From Mucilaginibacter phenanthrenivorans (GTDB lineage Bacteria; Bacteroidota; Bacteroidia; Sphingobacteriales; Sphingobacteriaceae), in contig NZ_JAHVAP010000012.1 of the NCBI RefSeq assembly GCF_024721155.1, forward strand, positions 186,001 to 250,000: a DNA stretch of 64,000 nt. Direction: 5' to 3'. This document shows positions 34,745-43,744 of this stretch, in pieces. Within the stretch, counting starts at the first letter, position 1. Each line of letters starts with the position of its first letter. Below the pieces are notes generated by a model. That model saw only the letters and a program-made list of their open reading frames with translations. It had not been told where the DNA came from and did no database searches. Both the position numbers and the translations under genes were made by a program.

Positions 34745-35551
34745 CTACCAGCTTCCGCTTGATCCGCCGCCACCGAAGTCGCCACCGCCAAAACCACCGA
34801 ACCCGCCGCCGCTGTCGCCTCCTGATGATCCGCCGCCAAAGCCGCCGTCACCGTTCGAAAATCCACCCCAGCCGCCGCTTCCACGACCAAGCATGGCGCC
34901 GCCAAGGAACCACCAAAACGGACTTGCACCACCCCGGCTACCAATAATGTGGCCGCCACCGCCGCCACGACTGCGGAATACGATGATAAGAATAACAACA
35001 ACGATAATAATTATAAATCCTATTGGGCTGCCGCCGTCATCATCTGCTTGTTTTGCCTTCTTATCGCTCTTGTACTCCCCCTTCATGTATTGCATCAGTT
35101 TGTCAGTACCGGCATCAAGGCCGCCATAGTAATCGCCCTGTTTAAACCGGGGAGTTATATCGTTTTGGATTATCTCGTGCGTGGTAATGTCGGGCACCGC
35201 ACCTTCAGCGCCTGTACCTGTTTGAATCGCAACCTTCCGGTCGGTTACTGCAACTAAAATTATAATCCCGTTGTTTTTACCTTTTTCGCCAATGCCCCAT
35301 GCCCGGCCAAGCCTTTGGGCATAATCGTTAATATCATATGCGCCAACAGATTTGATCATTACCACCGCAATCTGGGTAGATGTTGAATCGGCAAACGTAA
35401 CCAGTTTATGCTCCAGCAGGGCCTTTTGTTCATCGCCTATACTGTTGGTATAGTCTGTTACCAGCGTGTTGGATTTTGGCGGCAGATCCTGCGAAAACCC
35501 GATGAAGGCTATCAGCAAAAACGCGCAAAATAAAATGAGTTTTTTGAACAT
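34745..35551 (-). CDS. TPM-domain membrane protein with Gly-rich tail (YgcG-like)
   Basis: A 268-aa exported membrane protein: signal peptide (MFKKLILFCAFLLIAFIGFSQ), a TPM domain at about 30-150 (VTDYTNSIGDEQKALLEHKL, AQRLGRAWGIGEKGKNNGIIILVA, DITTHEIIQNDITPRFKQGDY), one membrane helix (IGFIIIIVVVILIIVF) and about 70 residues almost wholly Gly and Ser. TPM proteins are linked to photosystem repair in plants and of unclear role in bacteria. It is third in a lemA-TPM-TPM group with 11 bases to the gene upstream. Confidence 0.93.
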   Translation of the reverse strand: MFKKLILFCAFLLIAFIGFSQDLPPKSNTLVTDYTNSIGDEQKALLEHKLVTFADSTSTQIAVVMIKSVGAYDINDYAQRLGRAWGIGEKGKNNGIIILVAVTDRKVAIQTGTGAEGAVPDITTHEIIQNDITPRFKQGDYYGGLDAGTDKLMQYMKGEYKSDKKAKQADDDGGSPIGFIIIIVVVILIIVFRSRGGGGGHIIGSRGGASPFWWFLGGAMLGRGSGGWGGFSNGDGGFGGGSSGGDSGGGFGGFGGGDFGGGGSSGSW

Positions 35552-35562
35552 GAGCTTATATT

Positions 35563-35997
35563 TTATTCGCCATCCATAAAGGCGATATCGTCAGAAATTT
35601 CGTTGCTGCCATCAGCCTGGTGCGGAAAGAATTTTTTCAGGTTATCCCCGGCTATTTCTAACCCGGTAACAATCCCGTCAACAAGGTTGCCATATTTAAA
35701 GTGGTTCAGCATATCCTCCTTTGTATCGTCCCAGAAATTATCGGGTACAACTTTATTTATGCCGGCATCGCCGATGATTGCAAATTTACGGTCTACAGTA
35801 GCAAGGTATATGAGCACCCCGTTACGCTGCCTTGTTTTATGCATGTCAAGCTGGTGAAAATATTTGGCGGCGCGATCAAGCACGTCCTCACTGCAGGTTT
35901 TTTCAATGCAGACCCTTATCTGCCCCGAAGTGTTCTTCTCGGCGTTTTCAATTGCCATACGGATGCGTTGCTGCTCTTCGTCGTTAAATACTGCCAT
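35563..35997 (-). CDS. Second TPM-domain protein, cytosolic
   Basis: A 144-aa protein of a single TPM domain without a signal peptide (IRMAIENAEKNTSGQIRVCIE, MHKTRQRNGVLIYLATVDRKFAIIGD, DNFWDDTKEDMLNHFKYGN). It lies between lemA and the membrane TPM gene on the same strand, so the three are probably one operon acting on the envelope. The 109-base gap to lemA holds copies of a degenerate AATCGGTGTAATC motif also seen near 46830 and 51420. Confidence 0.92.
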   Translation of the reverse strand: MAVFNDEEQQRIRMAIENAEKNTSGQIRVCIEKTCSEDVLDRAAKYFHQLDMHKTRQRNGVLIYLATVDRKFAIIGDAGINKVVPDNFWDDTKEDMLNHFKYGNLVDGIVTGLEIAGDNLKKFFPHQADGSNEISDDIAFMDGE

Positions 35998-36106
35998 TGT
36001 TGAATTATGATTACACTGATTTGTAAAACGATTTCACCGATTTTTAAAGTAACACTACCGATGCAAGGCAATCGGTGTAATCGCTATAAATCGGTGTAAT
36101 CCCCAA

Positions 36107-36685
36107 TTAAAATTGAACCTTTGGCGCGTTTTGGGCGTTGGCTTCGGCTGCAAAACCGGCCTTTTCGCTAAAGCCGAAGATCTTGGCAGTAATAACAGCC
36201 GGGAACGAGCGAATGGTAGTGTTATAGTCCTGCACCGCTGCGTTAAAATCGTTGCGCGCTACGTTGATCCTGTTTTCAGTACCTTCCAATTGCGTTTGCA
36301 ATGCAGTAAAGTTTTCATTTGATTTTAACTGCGGATAATTTTCCGAAGCAACCAGTAACCTGCCAAGTGCCTGACTTAATTGCCCTTGTGCTGCCTGGTA
36401 TTTCTGGATAGTTTCAGGATTAAGCTTCGAGGCATCTACCTGTATAGAGGTTGCCTTTGCGCGGGCCTCAGTAACATCAACCAAAGTGCTTTTTTCAAAA
36501 TTAGCAGCACCCTTAACGGTAGCTACCAAATTAGGGATCAAGTCGCTGCGACGTTGATAGCTCGACTGAACAGTGCCCCATTTTGCCTTCACGGCCTCAT
36601 CCTTTGTTACCATCCCGTTATAGCTGCATGAGCCTACAAGGCAAATTACAACAACAATACCTAATATTATCAGTAAGTTTTTCAT
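36107..36685 (-). CDS. lemA: LemA-family lipoprotein
   Basis: A 192-aa LemA protein with a lipoprotein signal (LVGSC, lipid site C20) and the usual helical bundle (VQSSYQRRSDLIPNLVATVKG, QAQLSQALGRLLVASENYPQLKSNENF region, then ENRINVARNDFNAAVQDYN and a PAVITAKIFGFSEK end). LemA proteins are membrane anchored with the helices outside; their exact role is open, but they occur together with TPM proteins, as here. It is first in the lemA-TPM-TPM group. Confidence 0.94.
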   Translation of the reverse strand: MKNLLIILGIVVVICLVGSCSYNGMVTKDEAVKAKWGTVQSSYQRRSDLIPNLVATVKGAANFEKSTLVDVTEARAKATSIQVDASKLNPETIQKYQAAQGQLSQALGRLLVASENYPQLKSNENFTALQTQLEGTENRINVARNDFNAAVQDYNTTIRSFPAVITAKIFGFSEKAGFAAEANAQNAPKVQF

Positions 36686-36873
36686 GTTTATTTGTTTTTA
36701 GATTTAATGCCGGTAGTTTCCAGCAGGTGAATTTACAAATTAGATTGCAAAATGCATACCGTTGTTACATACCGCTGATTTTAGATGCCATTATGACAAT
36801 CGGCTTTTGTAAATATAGGTAATTGGATGAGGTTTGGGAATTAAAAAATGGAGAGGATTCCTGTCGCTTTGTT

Positions 36874-36913
36874 TTGAACCATGATTCTCCTGATTTAAGG
36901 ATTATCCGATGCC
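36874..36913 (+). repeat. Left inverted repeat flanking the GxxExxY gene
   Basis: About 40 bases starting TTGAACCATGATTCTCCTGA and ending GATGCC. It is the imperfect complement of 37490-37529. Between it and the gene lies a direct repeat of GAGGATTC...TCGCTTT (36853 and 36961) but no gene. Confidence 0.7.
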
Positions 36914-37089
36914 TGTCCTATATATGAGATCAAGAAATCTTCTAATCCTTTGCAGGATTTGAGGATTCGTTTCGCTTTATTTTATTGGAGGGTTAGAGGC
37001 TGTAATAAAATGTAAAATACCATGGTGACCAGTGAATTATTGGGACTAATTTATTAATATTGATTTTGCTTTGATCTTATCCCCAATTA

Positions 37090-37464
37090 ATGAAACACCA
37101 GGAACTTACTGAAAGAATAATAGGATGTACCATGCGCGTTCACAGCACACTAGGAAACGGCTTCCAGGAATTGATTTACCAAAAGGCATTAGAAATTGAG
37201 ATGGGCCTGGCTGGCCTCGGATTTTCAAGGGAGATGGAAATGCCAATATTTTACAGGCAACAAGAAATCGGAACCCGGCGTGTGGACTTTTTTGTTGAGG
37301 ACGTTATTATGGTAGAAATAAAAGCAATAATAAACTTAGAAGACGTCCATCTTGCGCAGGCGATGAACTATTTGGAAGCATATAAAATGGAGATAGGCCT
37401 GCTAATAAACTTTGGAGCCAAAAGTTTACAGTTTAAACGGGTACATAATAACAAGATAATATAA
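37090..37464 (+). CDS. GxxExxY protein (PDDEXK_3 family)
   Basis: A 124-aa protein of the GxxExxY family, placed in the PD-(D/E)xK nuclease superfamily. The naming motif is GFQELIYQKALEIE; the likely active-site core is RRVDFFVEDVIMVEIKA (D, then ExK), and the end is GLLINFGAKSLQFKRV. Members are small, very common in Bacteroidota intergenic regions, and of unknown role. Here the gene sits alone inside an inverted-repeat pair (36874-36913 and 37490-37529), which suggests it is carried as a small unit. The active-site residues are intact. Confidence 0.93.
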   Translation: MKHQELTERIIGCTMRVHSTLGNGFQELIYQKALEIEMGLAGLGFSREMEMPIFYRQQEIGTRRVDFFVEDVIMVEIKAIINLEDVHLAQAMNYLEAYKMEIGLLINFGAKSLQFKRVHNNKII

Positions 37465-37489
37465 ACCCTGCAGACAAATAATCTACCAC

Positions 37490-37529
37490 GGCATCCTTCA
37501 ATCTCCTAATCAGGTGAATCATGGTTCAG
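37490..37529 (-). repeat. Right inverted repeat flanking the GxxExxY gene
   Basis: Read on the minus strand it starts CTGAACCATGATTCACCTGA and ends GGATGCC, matching the left repeat at 36874-36913 in most positions. Confidence 0.7.
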
Positions 37530-37547
37530 AAAAAAGGTAATCAACGG

Positions 37548-37958
37548 TTAGAAACGCGTGGTCATGTACGACTGCAGCAATATCACCGCCGAAATCGTAT
37601 CCACCAATTCCTTATTCTGCCGGTGCTTTTTGTTCATGCCGCTTTGGGCAATAGTAGCCGACGCCATTTTTGAGGTAAAGCGCTCGTCCAGCATTTCGAT
37701 GGGGACCTCGGGGAAAGTTTTTTTCAGCAGGTTTACAAACCCCTTAACATGTATGGCCGATTGCGATGGTGTGTTATCCATCTGCTTGGGTTCGCCAACA
37801 ATAAAGCGCTCCACCTGTTCTGTTTGGAAATATTTTTTCAGGTAGTCGATGATGTGCAGGGGGTGAATGGTATCCAGCCCGGTGGCGATAATCTGCATAG
37901 GGTCGGTCACGGCTATGCCGATTCGTTTAGTCCCGTAATCGAAGGCCATTATTCTCAT
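37548..37958 (-). CDS. ruvX: Holliday junction resolvase-like RuvX (YqgF)
   Basis: A 136-aa RNase H-fold nuclease of the YqgF/RuvX family, involved in rRNA processing and possibly recombination. The start MRIMAFDYGTKRIGIAV holds the first catalytic Asp, the VERFIVGEPKQMD strand the Glu, and DERFTSKMA and the late VDTISAVILLQSY the remaining acidic residues. Length is normal. A TAnnTTTG promoter box lies about 50 bases upstream. Confidence 0.94.
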   Translation of the reverse strand: MRIMAFDYGTKRIGIAVTDPMQIIATGLDTIHPLHIIDYLKKYFQTEQVERFIVGEPKQMDNTPSQSAIHVKGFVNLLKKTFPEVPIEMLDERFTSKMASATIAQSGMNKKHRQNKELVDTISAVILLQSYMTTRF

Positions 37959-38009
37959 GGCTTCGCAGAGATTTGAAATTGGAGATTAGAGATCAGGCAA
38001 TGCATCCGG

Positions 38010-38017
38010 CAAAGATA
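38010..38017 (-). promoter_or_regulatory. Probable promoter -7 box for ruvX
   Basis: On the minus strand TATCTTTG, followed by CCGG, an exact consensus match about 50 bases before the ruvX start. Confidence 0.55.
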
Positions 38018-38199
38018 GCGGTTATATGTTAGCATCCGAAAGCTCCATAAAGGGATAGTGGTTTTTACTGCCATTTTCAAAACATCATATCATCTGATGT
38101 TTTGGGGTTTTTGTAAAAACTTCTTCATAAACAACGCTTCCTGGTTGTTATCTTAATTCTCATATCCTACATCTCAAATCTATTCCCTATTTTGCACCA

Positions 38200-39348
38200 A
38201 TGCAGTTTAAACAGATAGTGGGGCAGGATGCCATAAAGCAAAGGTTGATCAACTCGGTGAAGGAGAACCGGGTAAGTCATGCGCAGTTGTTTTTGGGTCC
38301 GGGCGGTTCGGGGAGCCTGCCGCTGGCTGTTGCCTATGCACAGTATTTGTCCTGCGAAAATAAGCAGGAAGACGACTCCTGCGGTGAGTGTTCATCGTGT
38401 CGCAAGTATCAAAAACTGATGCACCCCGACCTGCATTTCTCCTATCCTTTCTTCGCCAAACATAAAGACGATACTGCAATAACCTTTATTGAACAATGGC
38501 GCGATGCTTTTATAGCTAATCCGTATTTAAGCCTGGATACCTGGCGCGGATACCTGGATGCAGAAAACAAGCAGGCCAACATTAATATTGCGGAGTGCCA
38601 CCAGATCATCAAAAAACTAAGCTTCAAGCCATTTGAATCTGCCTATAAAATTCTGATCCTTTGGCTGCCTGAATATTTGGATAAGGAGGGTAATGCCCTG
38701 CTGAAGATCATCGAGGAACCCCAGCCGAATACGCTGTTTATACTTGTCGCCCAAAACCAGGACCAGATCCTGAACACCATTTTGAGCCGTACGCAGCTGA
38801 TAAAAATTCCGGCTTTAGGGTTCGAAGAAATTAAGAACAACTTAATTGTACAGCATAACCAAACGGAGGATTCGGCTTCAGAAATTGCCTACCTTAGCAA
38901 TGGCAGCTTAACCGAAGCATTAACCATGCTGCAGTACGATAACAAGGGCTACCATGACAGCTTTGTGCAATGGCTGCGCCTGTGTTTTGCCAATAAAGGA
39001 CTGGAAGTAATGGGCTTTGTTGACCAGGCAGCCAAAATGGGACGGGAGAATCAAAAGAACTTTTTACGCTACGGCATAAACTTTTTAAGGGAGTGTTGTT
39101 TGTTATTATCTGGTGCCGGCAGCCTGGTGCATTTGCCTGCCAATGAGCTGGAAACGGCCCAAAAAATGAGTAATGTGATGATTGTTGAGGAAGCGGCGGC
39201 GATAGTTGCCGAACTGGAAAAGGCTCATTACCACGTGGAAAGAAATGGGAACCCTAAAATTTTATTTTTAGATGTATCTTTACAGATTATAAAAATACTT
39301 AGCTTTAAAACGATCCGTGCTGAGCGGACACAATATATACCGAATTAA
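38200..39348 (+). CDS. holB: DNA polymerase III delta' subunit (clamp-loader)
   Basis: A 382-aa clamp-loader subunit that helps place the sliding clamp on DNA. Residues 1-50 show the DnaX-like start (FKQIVGQDAIKQRLINSV, HAQLFLGPGGSGSLPLAVAYAQYL); the P-loop lacks the usual Lys, as expected for the non-ATPase delta' subunit. The zinc-binding Cys cluster CENKQEDDSCGECSSC and the EEPQPNTLFILVAQNQDQIL and ILSRTQLI segments follow. It is two bases before ricT and in the conserved order holB-ricT-gldH. A TATTTTGCACC box just before the ATG suggests a very short leader. Confidence 0.95.
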   Translation: MQFKQIVGQDAIKQRLINSVKENRVSHAQLFLGPGGSGSLPLAVAYAQYLSCENKQEDDSCGECSSCRKYQKLMHPDLHFSYPFFAKHKDDTAITFIEQWRDAFIANPYLSLDTWRGYLDAENKQANINIAECHQIIKKLSFKPFESAYKILILWLPEYLDKEGNALLKIIEEPQPNTLFILVAQNQDQILNTILSRTQLIKIPALGFEEIKNNLIVQHNQTEDSASEIAYLSNGSLTEALTMLQYDNKGYHDSFVQWLRLCFANKGLEVMGFVDQAAKMGRENQKNFLRYGINFLRECCLLLSGAGSLVHLPANELETAQKMSNVMIVEEAAAIVAELEKAHYHVERNGNPKILFLDVSLQIIKILSFKTIRAERTQYIPN

Positions 39349-39350
39349 TT

Positions 39351-40772
39351 ATGGGATGCGGAAGTTGTTCAACGGGGGGCGGATGCTCGCCGGCTGGCTG
39401 CAAAAGTAATGGCTCATGCCTTACTAATGGTTGCAGCAAATTAGATGTTTACGATTGGCTGTCGCACATGGACATGCCGACAAATTATAAGCCCTTTGGC
39501 GTAATCGAGGTTAAATTTAAAGGTTCGAGGAAGGAGTTTTTTCTTAATTCCGATAACATTTACCTGGAGGCGGGAGAGCTGGTGGTTGTTGAAGCGGCTA
39601 CCGGCGGCTACGATGTGGGCCACGTTTCGGTAACCGGCGAGCTTGTGCGCATGCAGATGGTTAAGCGCAGGGTAAGGGAAGAAGACGTGGTGAAAAAAAT
39701 CTACCGCAAAGCCACCGTTGCCGATGTTGACAAGTGGAAAGCCGCAAAGGACCTGGAATGGGAAACCATGCACAAATCACGCACGCTGGCGCTGGAACTA
39801 AACCTGAGCATGAAGCTAAGCGATGTAGATTACCAGGGTGATAAAACCAAGGCGACCTTCTATTATACTGCCGAGGGCCGTGTTGATTTCAGGGAACTGA
39901 TCAAGAAAATGGCCGAGACTTTCCGGATCCGCATCGAGATGCGCCAGATAGGTATGCGCCAGGAGGCAAGTCGTTTAGGCGGTATCGGGTCATGTGGGCG
40001 TGAGCTTTGCTGTTCAACCTGGCTTACCGATTTTAAAACGGTGTCAACTTCTGCCGCTCGTTATCAAAATCTTTCATTAAATACCTTAAAGCTGGCCGGC
40101 CAATGCGGTAAGCTAAAGTGCTGTTTAAACTACGAGCTGGATACTTATATGGATGCGCTTAAGCACATCCCCGATAATGTAAATGTGTTAAAAACCGAAC
40201 GCGGCGATGCCCGTTTACAAAAGACCGACATCTTTAAAAAACTGATGTGGTTTGCCTATCCGCGTGAAGAATCATGGATCCCGATCCCGATCAGCCGTGT
40301 AAAGGAATTACAGCAAATGAACCGTGATGGCGTTATACCGCCTGATCTGGGTGAAGTTGTTGAGATAGAAACCAAACCGGTTAAAGTACTTGATTACGAA
40401 AACGTAGTTGGGCAGGACAGCCTTACCCGCCTTGACGAGCGCCGTAACCAGAATAACAAAAAGAAAAACAAGAGCCGGAATAAAAACCAGCGCAATGATG
40501 GCCCGCGCGAGGGCGGTAATAATGCGCCGCGGCAGGAAGCCGGTGCCGGTCAGCAGCCAAGGCCGCAGGGCCCACGTCCGCAGCAAAATGCCGGAGGGCA
40601 GCAGCAAGGGCCGCGCCCGCAGCAGGGACCTCGTCCGCAAGGTGAACGTCCTGAAGGCGGGGGAAATCCAAACCGCAATAAAAACTCAAGGCCGAACAGG
40701 AACAATCAAAACCGTCCAAATAATCCCGACAACAACCGGAACAAGGGCGATCAGCCAGGTACACAGGAATGA
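39351..40772 (+). CDS. ricT: PSP1-domain protein, RicT/YaaT type
   Basis: A 473-aa protein with the PSP1 domain of RicT (YaaT), a subunit of an iron-sulfur regulatory complex in Bacillus. The first 30 residues are very rich in Cys (MGCGSCSTGGGCSPAGC) and two further Cys clusters (GSCGRELCCSTW and GQCGKLKCCLNYE) fit Fe-S binding. Residues from about 365 to the end are a disordered tail of Gln, Asn, Arg, Gly and Pro typical of this phylum. It overlaps gldH by four bases (ATGA), so translation is coupled. Confidence 0.94.
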   Translation: MGCGSCSTGGGCSPAGCKSNGSCLTNGCSKLDVYDWLSHMDMPTNYKPFGVIEVKFKGSRKEFFLNSDNIYLEAGELVVVEAATGGYDVGHVSVTGELVRMQMVKRRVREEDVVKKIYRKATVADVDKWKAAKDLEWETMHKSRTLALELNLSMKLSDVDYQGDKTKATFYYTAEGRVDFRELIKKMAETFRIRIEMRQIGMRQEASRLGGIGSCGRELCCSTWLTDFKTVSTSAARYQNLSLNTLKLAGQCGKLKCCLNYELDTYMDALKHIPDNVNVLKTERGDARLQKTDIFKKLMWFAYPREESWIPIPISRVKELQQMNRDGVIPPDLGEVVEIETKPVKVLDYENVVGQDSLTRLDERRNQNNKKKNKSRNKNQRNDGPREGGNNAPRQEAGAGQQPRPQGPRPQQNAGGQQQGPRPQQGPRPQGERPEGGGNPNRNKNSRPNRNNQNRPNNPDNNRNKGDQPGTQE

Positions 40773-41251
40773 AAAAAGGGTTAGTTTTCTTTTATTTAGT
40801 ATTAATGGCAAGCCTGCTTTTGTTTGCAGGCTGCGCCGATCCGAACACGGTTATTGATCAAAACAGCGAGGTGGCCAATCATAACTGGACCTACCTTAAC
40901 CGTTTTAAATTCACCTTTAAAATTGACGACGAAAAGCCGGGTTATAACCTGTACATGAACCTGCGGGTAACCGGCGACTATAAATATTCAAACCTTTTTG
41001 TGCTGATCTCGCAAACCGGCCCGGGCATAAAAAATGCTGTAAAGCGCTACGAAATGCGCCTGGCAAAAAAGGATGGCGAATGGCTGGGCAAGGGCTCGGG
41101 TAATTTGTACAGCTTCCAGGAACCGTTCCTGATCAATCATAAATTCCCGGCAAAAGGCACCTATACCTTTACCCTTGAACAAAATATGCGTGATAACCCA
41201 TTACGCGAGGTGAGCGATGTAGGGATGAGGGTGGAGAAAGCAGCCCCCTAA
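40769..41251 (+). CDS. gldH: Gliding motility lipoprotein GldH
   Basis: A 160-aa lipoprotein (signal ending LLFAGC, lipid site C22) of the GldH family, part of the gliding machinery of Bacteroidota that is connected with type IX secretion. The body is a beta-sandwich (WTYLNRFKFTFKIDDEKPGYN, YNLYMNLRVTGDYKYSNLFVLI, TYTFTLEQNMRDNPLREVSDVG). The holB-ricT-gldH order supports the name. GldH orthologues also occur in species that do not glide, so motility is not proven. A CCCCCTGAAGGGGG hairpin follows the stop. Confidence 0.92.
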   Translation: MKKGLVFFYLVLMASLLLFAGCADPNTVIDQNSEVANHNWTYLNRFKFTFKIDDEKPGYNLYMNLRVTGDYKYSNLFVLISQTGPGIKNAVKRYEMRLAKKDGEWLGKGSGNLYSFQEPFLINHKFPAKGTYTFTLEQNMRDNPLREVSDVGMRVEKAAP

Positions 41252-41388
41252 CCCCCTGAAGGGGGAATTCGGTCGATACTTCAGCTTCAGCGCATTCAAG
41301 TACCGCAGACGCACCTTCGTCTTCTTATATACCGGTCAAAATTCTCCTAAAATCCTTCATTCCTAAAAATCTTAGTTATTTTTATCAA

Positions 41389-42783
41389 ATGAACGACTAC
41401 ATATTAGTGGCTTCCATCGTTATTCTTTTAATTTCGGTTATTCTGTTCCTTAAGAAGCCAAAATCGGCGGAGGGCATATCGGCAGATGATCTGCTGCGTT
41501 TGAAAAATGAAAATAACTTACTAACCATTGCCCTTGCAAAAGCCGAACAGCAAGCCGCCAGCCTTGAATCTGAAAAGGAAAACATCACCAATTTTTTAAA
41601 GGACGACAAAACCCGCCTGCTTGACGAACTTGTGGACCTGCGCGACCAATTGGCCGCTGCAAATAAGTCGCTGGAAAGTGCGCGCGCATTTTACACTTCG
41701 CAGCAGGAAAAGATCAAAGAACAAAAGATCGAGGTGGAACAGATCCGCAAGGAATTTCAACTTGAATTTCAAAACATAGCCAATAAGCTGCTGGACGAAA
41801 AGTCACAAAAGTTTATCGAAACCAACCGCACCAACCTGGATATCTTACTAAATCCGCTTAAAGAAAATATTAAGGCCTTTGAAGAAAAGGTAGACAAGGT
41901 TTATAATATGGAAGCCGCCGAGCGGAATACCCTTAAAGGCGTAATCACCCAGCTAATGGACCTGAACAAGCTGATCAGTAATGAAGCGCAAAATTTGACA
42001 AAGGCGCTGAAGGGTGATAATAAAAAACAAGGCAACTGGGGCGAGCTGATCCTTGAAAAGGTTTTGGAACGATCAGGCCTGGTTAAGGACAGGGAATACC
42101 GCCTGCAGGCCAGCATTACCGGCCTGGATGGAACACGACTGCAGCCCGACGCCATCATTGATTTACCCGATGAAAAACACCTGGTCATTGACTCGAAAGT
42201 TTCGCTGATCGCATATGAGCGCCTGGTAAATGCAGAAACTGAGGATGAGCGAAAACTATATTCAAGGGGGCATATCGAATCGATCCGCTCGCATGTAAAT
42301 AACCTGTCGTCCAAAAACTATCACGACCTGTACCAGATCAACTCCCCGGATTTTGTTTTGCTTTTTGTGCCGATAGAATCGTCCTTCAGCTTTGCTGTGC
42401 AACTGGATGCTGAACTTTTCAGCGATGCCTGGGACAAGCGGGTGGTTATTGTAAGTCCGTCGACGCTATTGGCTACCTTACGCACCATCGCCAGCATCTG
42501 GAAACAGGAGCGCCAAAACCGCAACGTGCTGGAGATTGCCCGCCTGAGTGGTGTAATGTATGATAAGTTTGTGGGCTTTGTAGGCGATATGGAGGGGATC
42601 GGCAAAAACATCAAACAAAGCCAGTCGGCCTATGACAGTGCGCTGAGCAAGTTAACCGAGGGCAACGGAAACTTAACAGTTACCGCCGATAAGATCAAAA
42701 AGCTGGGCGCAAAGGCGAACAAGCAGATAGACCAGAAGTATTTGGATGGCGAGGAATCTCCAAATTCTGATCGGGAGCTTTGA
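41389..42783 (+). CDS. rmuC: DNA recombination protein RmuC
   Basis: A 464-aa RmuC-family protein, a putative nuclease that limits recombination at inverted repeats. An N-terminal membrane helix (YILVASIVILLISVILFL, about 3-20) anchors it. Residues about 35-170 form a long coiled coil, then the RmuC core (GNWGELILEKVLERSGLVKDREY, RLQPDAIIDLPDEKHLVIDSKVSL, SPSTLLATLRTIASIWKQERQNRN). Given the many inverted repeats in this chromosome such an activity may matter (inference). Confidence 0.94.
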   Translation: MNDYILVASIVILLISVILFLKKPKSAEGISADDLLRLKNENNLLTIALAKAEQQAASLESEKENITNFLKDDKTRLLDELVDLRDQLAAANKSLESARAFYTSQQEKIKEQKIEVEQIRKEFQLEFQNIANKLLDEKSQKFIETNRTNLDILLNPLKENIKAFEEKVDKVYNMEAAERNTLKGVITQLMDLNKLISNEAQNLTKALKGDNKKQGNWGELILEKVLERSGLVKDREYRLQASITGLDGTRLQPDAIIDLPDEKHLVIDSKVSLIAYERLVNAETEDERKLYSRGHIESIRSHVNNLSSKNYHDLYQINSPDFVLLFVPIESSFSFAVQLDAELFSDAWDKRVVIVSPSTLLATLRTIASIWKQERQNRNVLEIARLSGVMYDKFVGFVGDMEGIGKNIKQSQSAYDSALSKLTEGNGNLTVTADKIKKLGAKANKQIDQKYLDGEESPNSDREL

Positions 42784-42848
42784 AATTAGCCCTTATCTTC
42801 GTTTTTGTAAATCAATAAATTCCCGCTATTTTGTCTCAATATCGACAC

Positions 42849-43643
42849 ATGCACCAGAAACTAAAGATCATACCCGTTGTTCTGCTTGAGGAGTACCTTA
42901 AACAGGTGAGTGTTGATATTACTGCGTCGTTTGATAACTTGAGGGAAGCTGAGATCTCGACAAATACCTTTAGCTTTTATACTTCTGTGTCGGCCATTGC
43001 ATCTTCACGTATTGAGGGTGAGCAAATGGAGATCGACGGCTTTGTTAAGCACAAAATGCTCGATATTGAATACCTGCCCGACCTTGTTCAAAAACCCAAT
43101 GATCTGTATGGTGCATACCTGTTTGCACAACAAAATGATCTTACGGACCCTCATTTCCTGGCGACTCATAAATTAATCACCAAACATTTACTCCCCGCCG
43201 TCAAGCAAGGAAAACCGCGCACAGGTAACATGGTGGTGATGGAACACAATACCGGCTGCATGCAGTTTGAGGCTGCACCAGCAAGCAGGGTAAAGGAACT
43301 TCTTGATTTATTGTGGACGGATATTAAGCAATTAAAAAAGGAATCGTTGTCAACCCCGGAAGTGTTTTACTTCGCTTCGTTCATTCATTTGGTTTTCGTT
43401 GATATCCATCCATTTGAAGACGGGAATGGTCGTGCCGGGCGATTGCTGGAAAAATGGTTTATTGCTGAAAAGTTAGGCCGCAAGGCGTGGTACCTGCAAA
43501 GCGAGCTGAATTATTATAACAACATCAACCAATATTATAAAAATCTGAACCAGCTGGGTGTTTTTTATGACGAGCTGGATTATACTAAAGCTATACCCTT
43601 TTTATTAATGCTGCCACAGAGTTTGGATCTTAATAATCAATAA
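42849..43643 (+). CDS. Fic-domain protein with N-terminal inhibitory helix
   Basis: A 264-aa Fic protein, which transfers AMP (or another nucleotide part) to target proteins. The active loop HPFEDGNGRAGR starts at H187 and is canonical. An inhibitory motif of the (S/T)xxxE(G/N) type, SSRIEG, lies near residue 53, so this is a class II Fic protein that holds its own activity in check. ATG 42849 is preferred; a TTG 18 bases earlier is in frame. No antitoxin gene is adjacent, which fits built-in inhibition. Its target is unknown. Confidence 0.93.
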   Translation: MHQKLKIIPVVLLEEYLKQVSVDITASFDNLREAEISTNTFSFYTSVSAIASSRIEGEQMEIDGFVKHKMLDIEYLPDLVQKPNDLYGAYLFAQQNDLTDPHFLATHKLITKHLLPAVKQGKPRTGNMVVMEHNTGCMQFEAAPASRVKELLDLLWTDIKQLKKESLSTPEVFYFASFIHLVFVDIHPFEDGNGRAGRLLEKWFIAEKLGRKAWYLQSELNYYNNINQYYKNLNQLGVFYDELDYTKAIPFLLMLPQSLDLNNQ

Positions 43644-43744
43644 ATCCCTCGCGTTTTTCCCGGCTCCCATTCATTTATTGGCTAAACAGATCTGATGTAA
43701 AATTTCTATTCAATCGACCGATAATTCAACCTGCCAAAATGATT

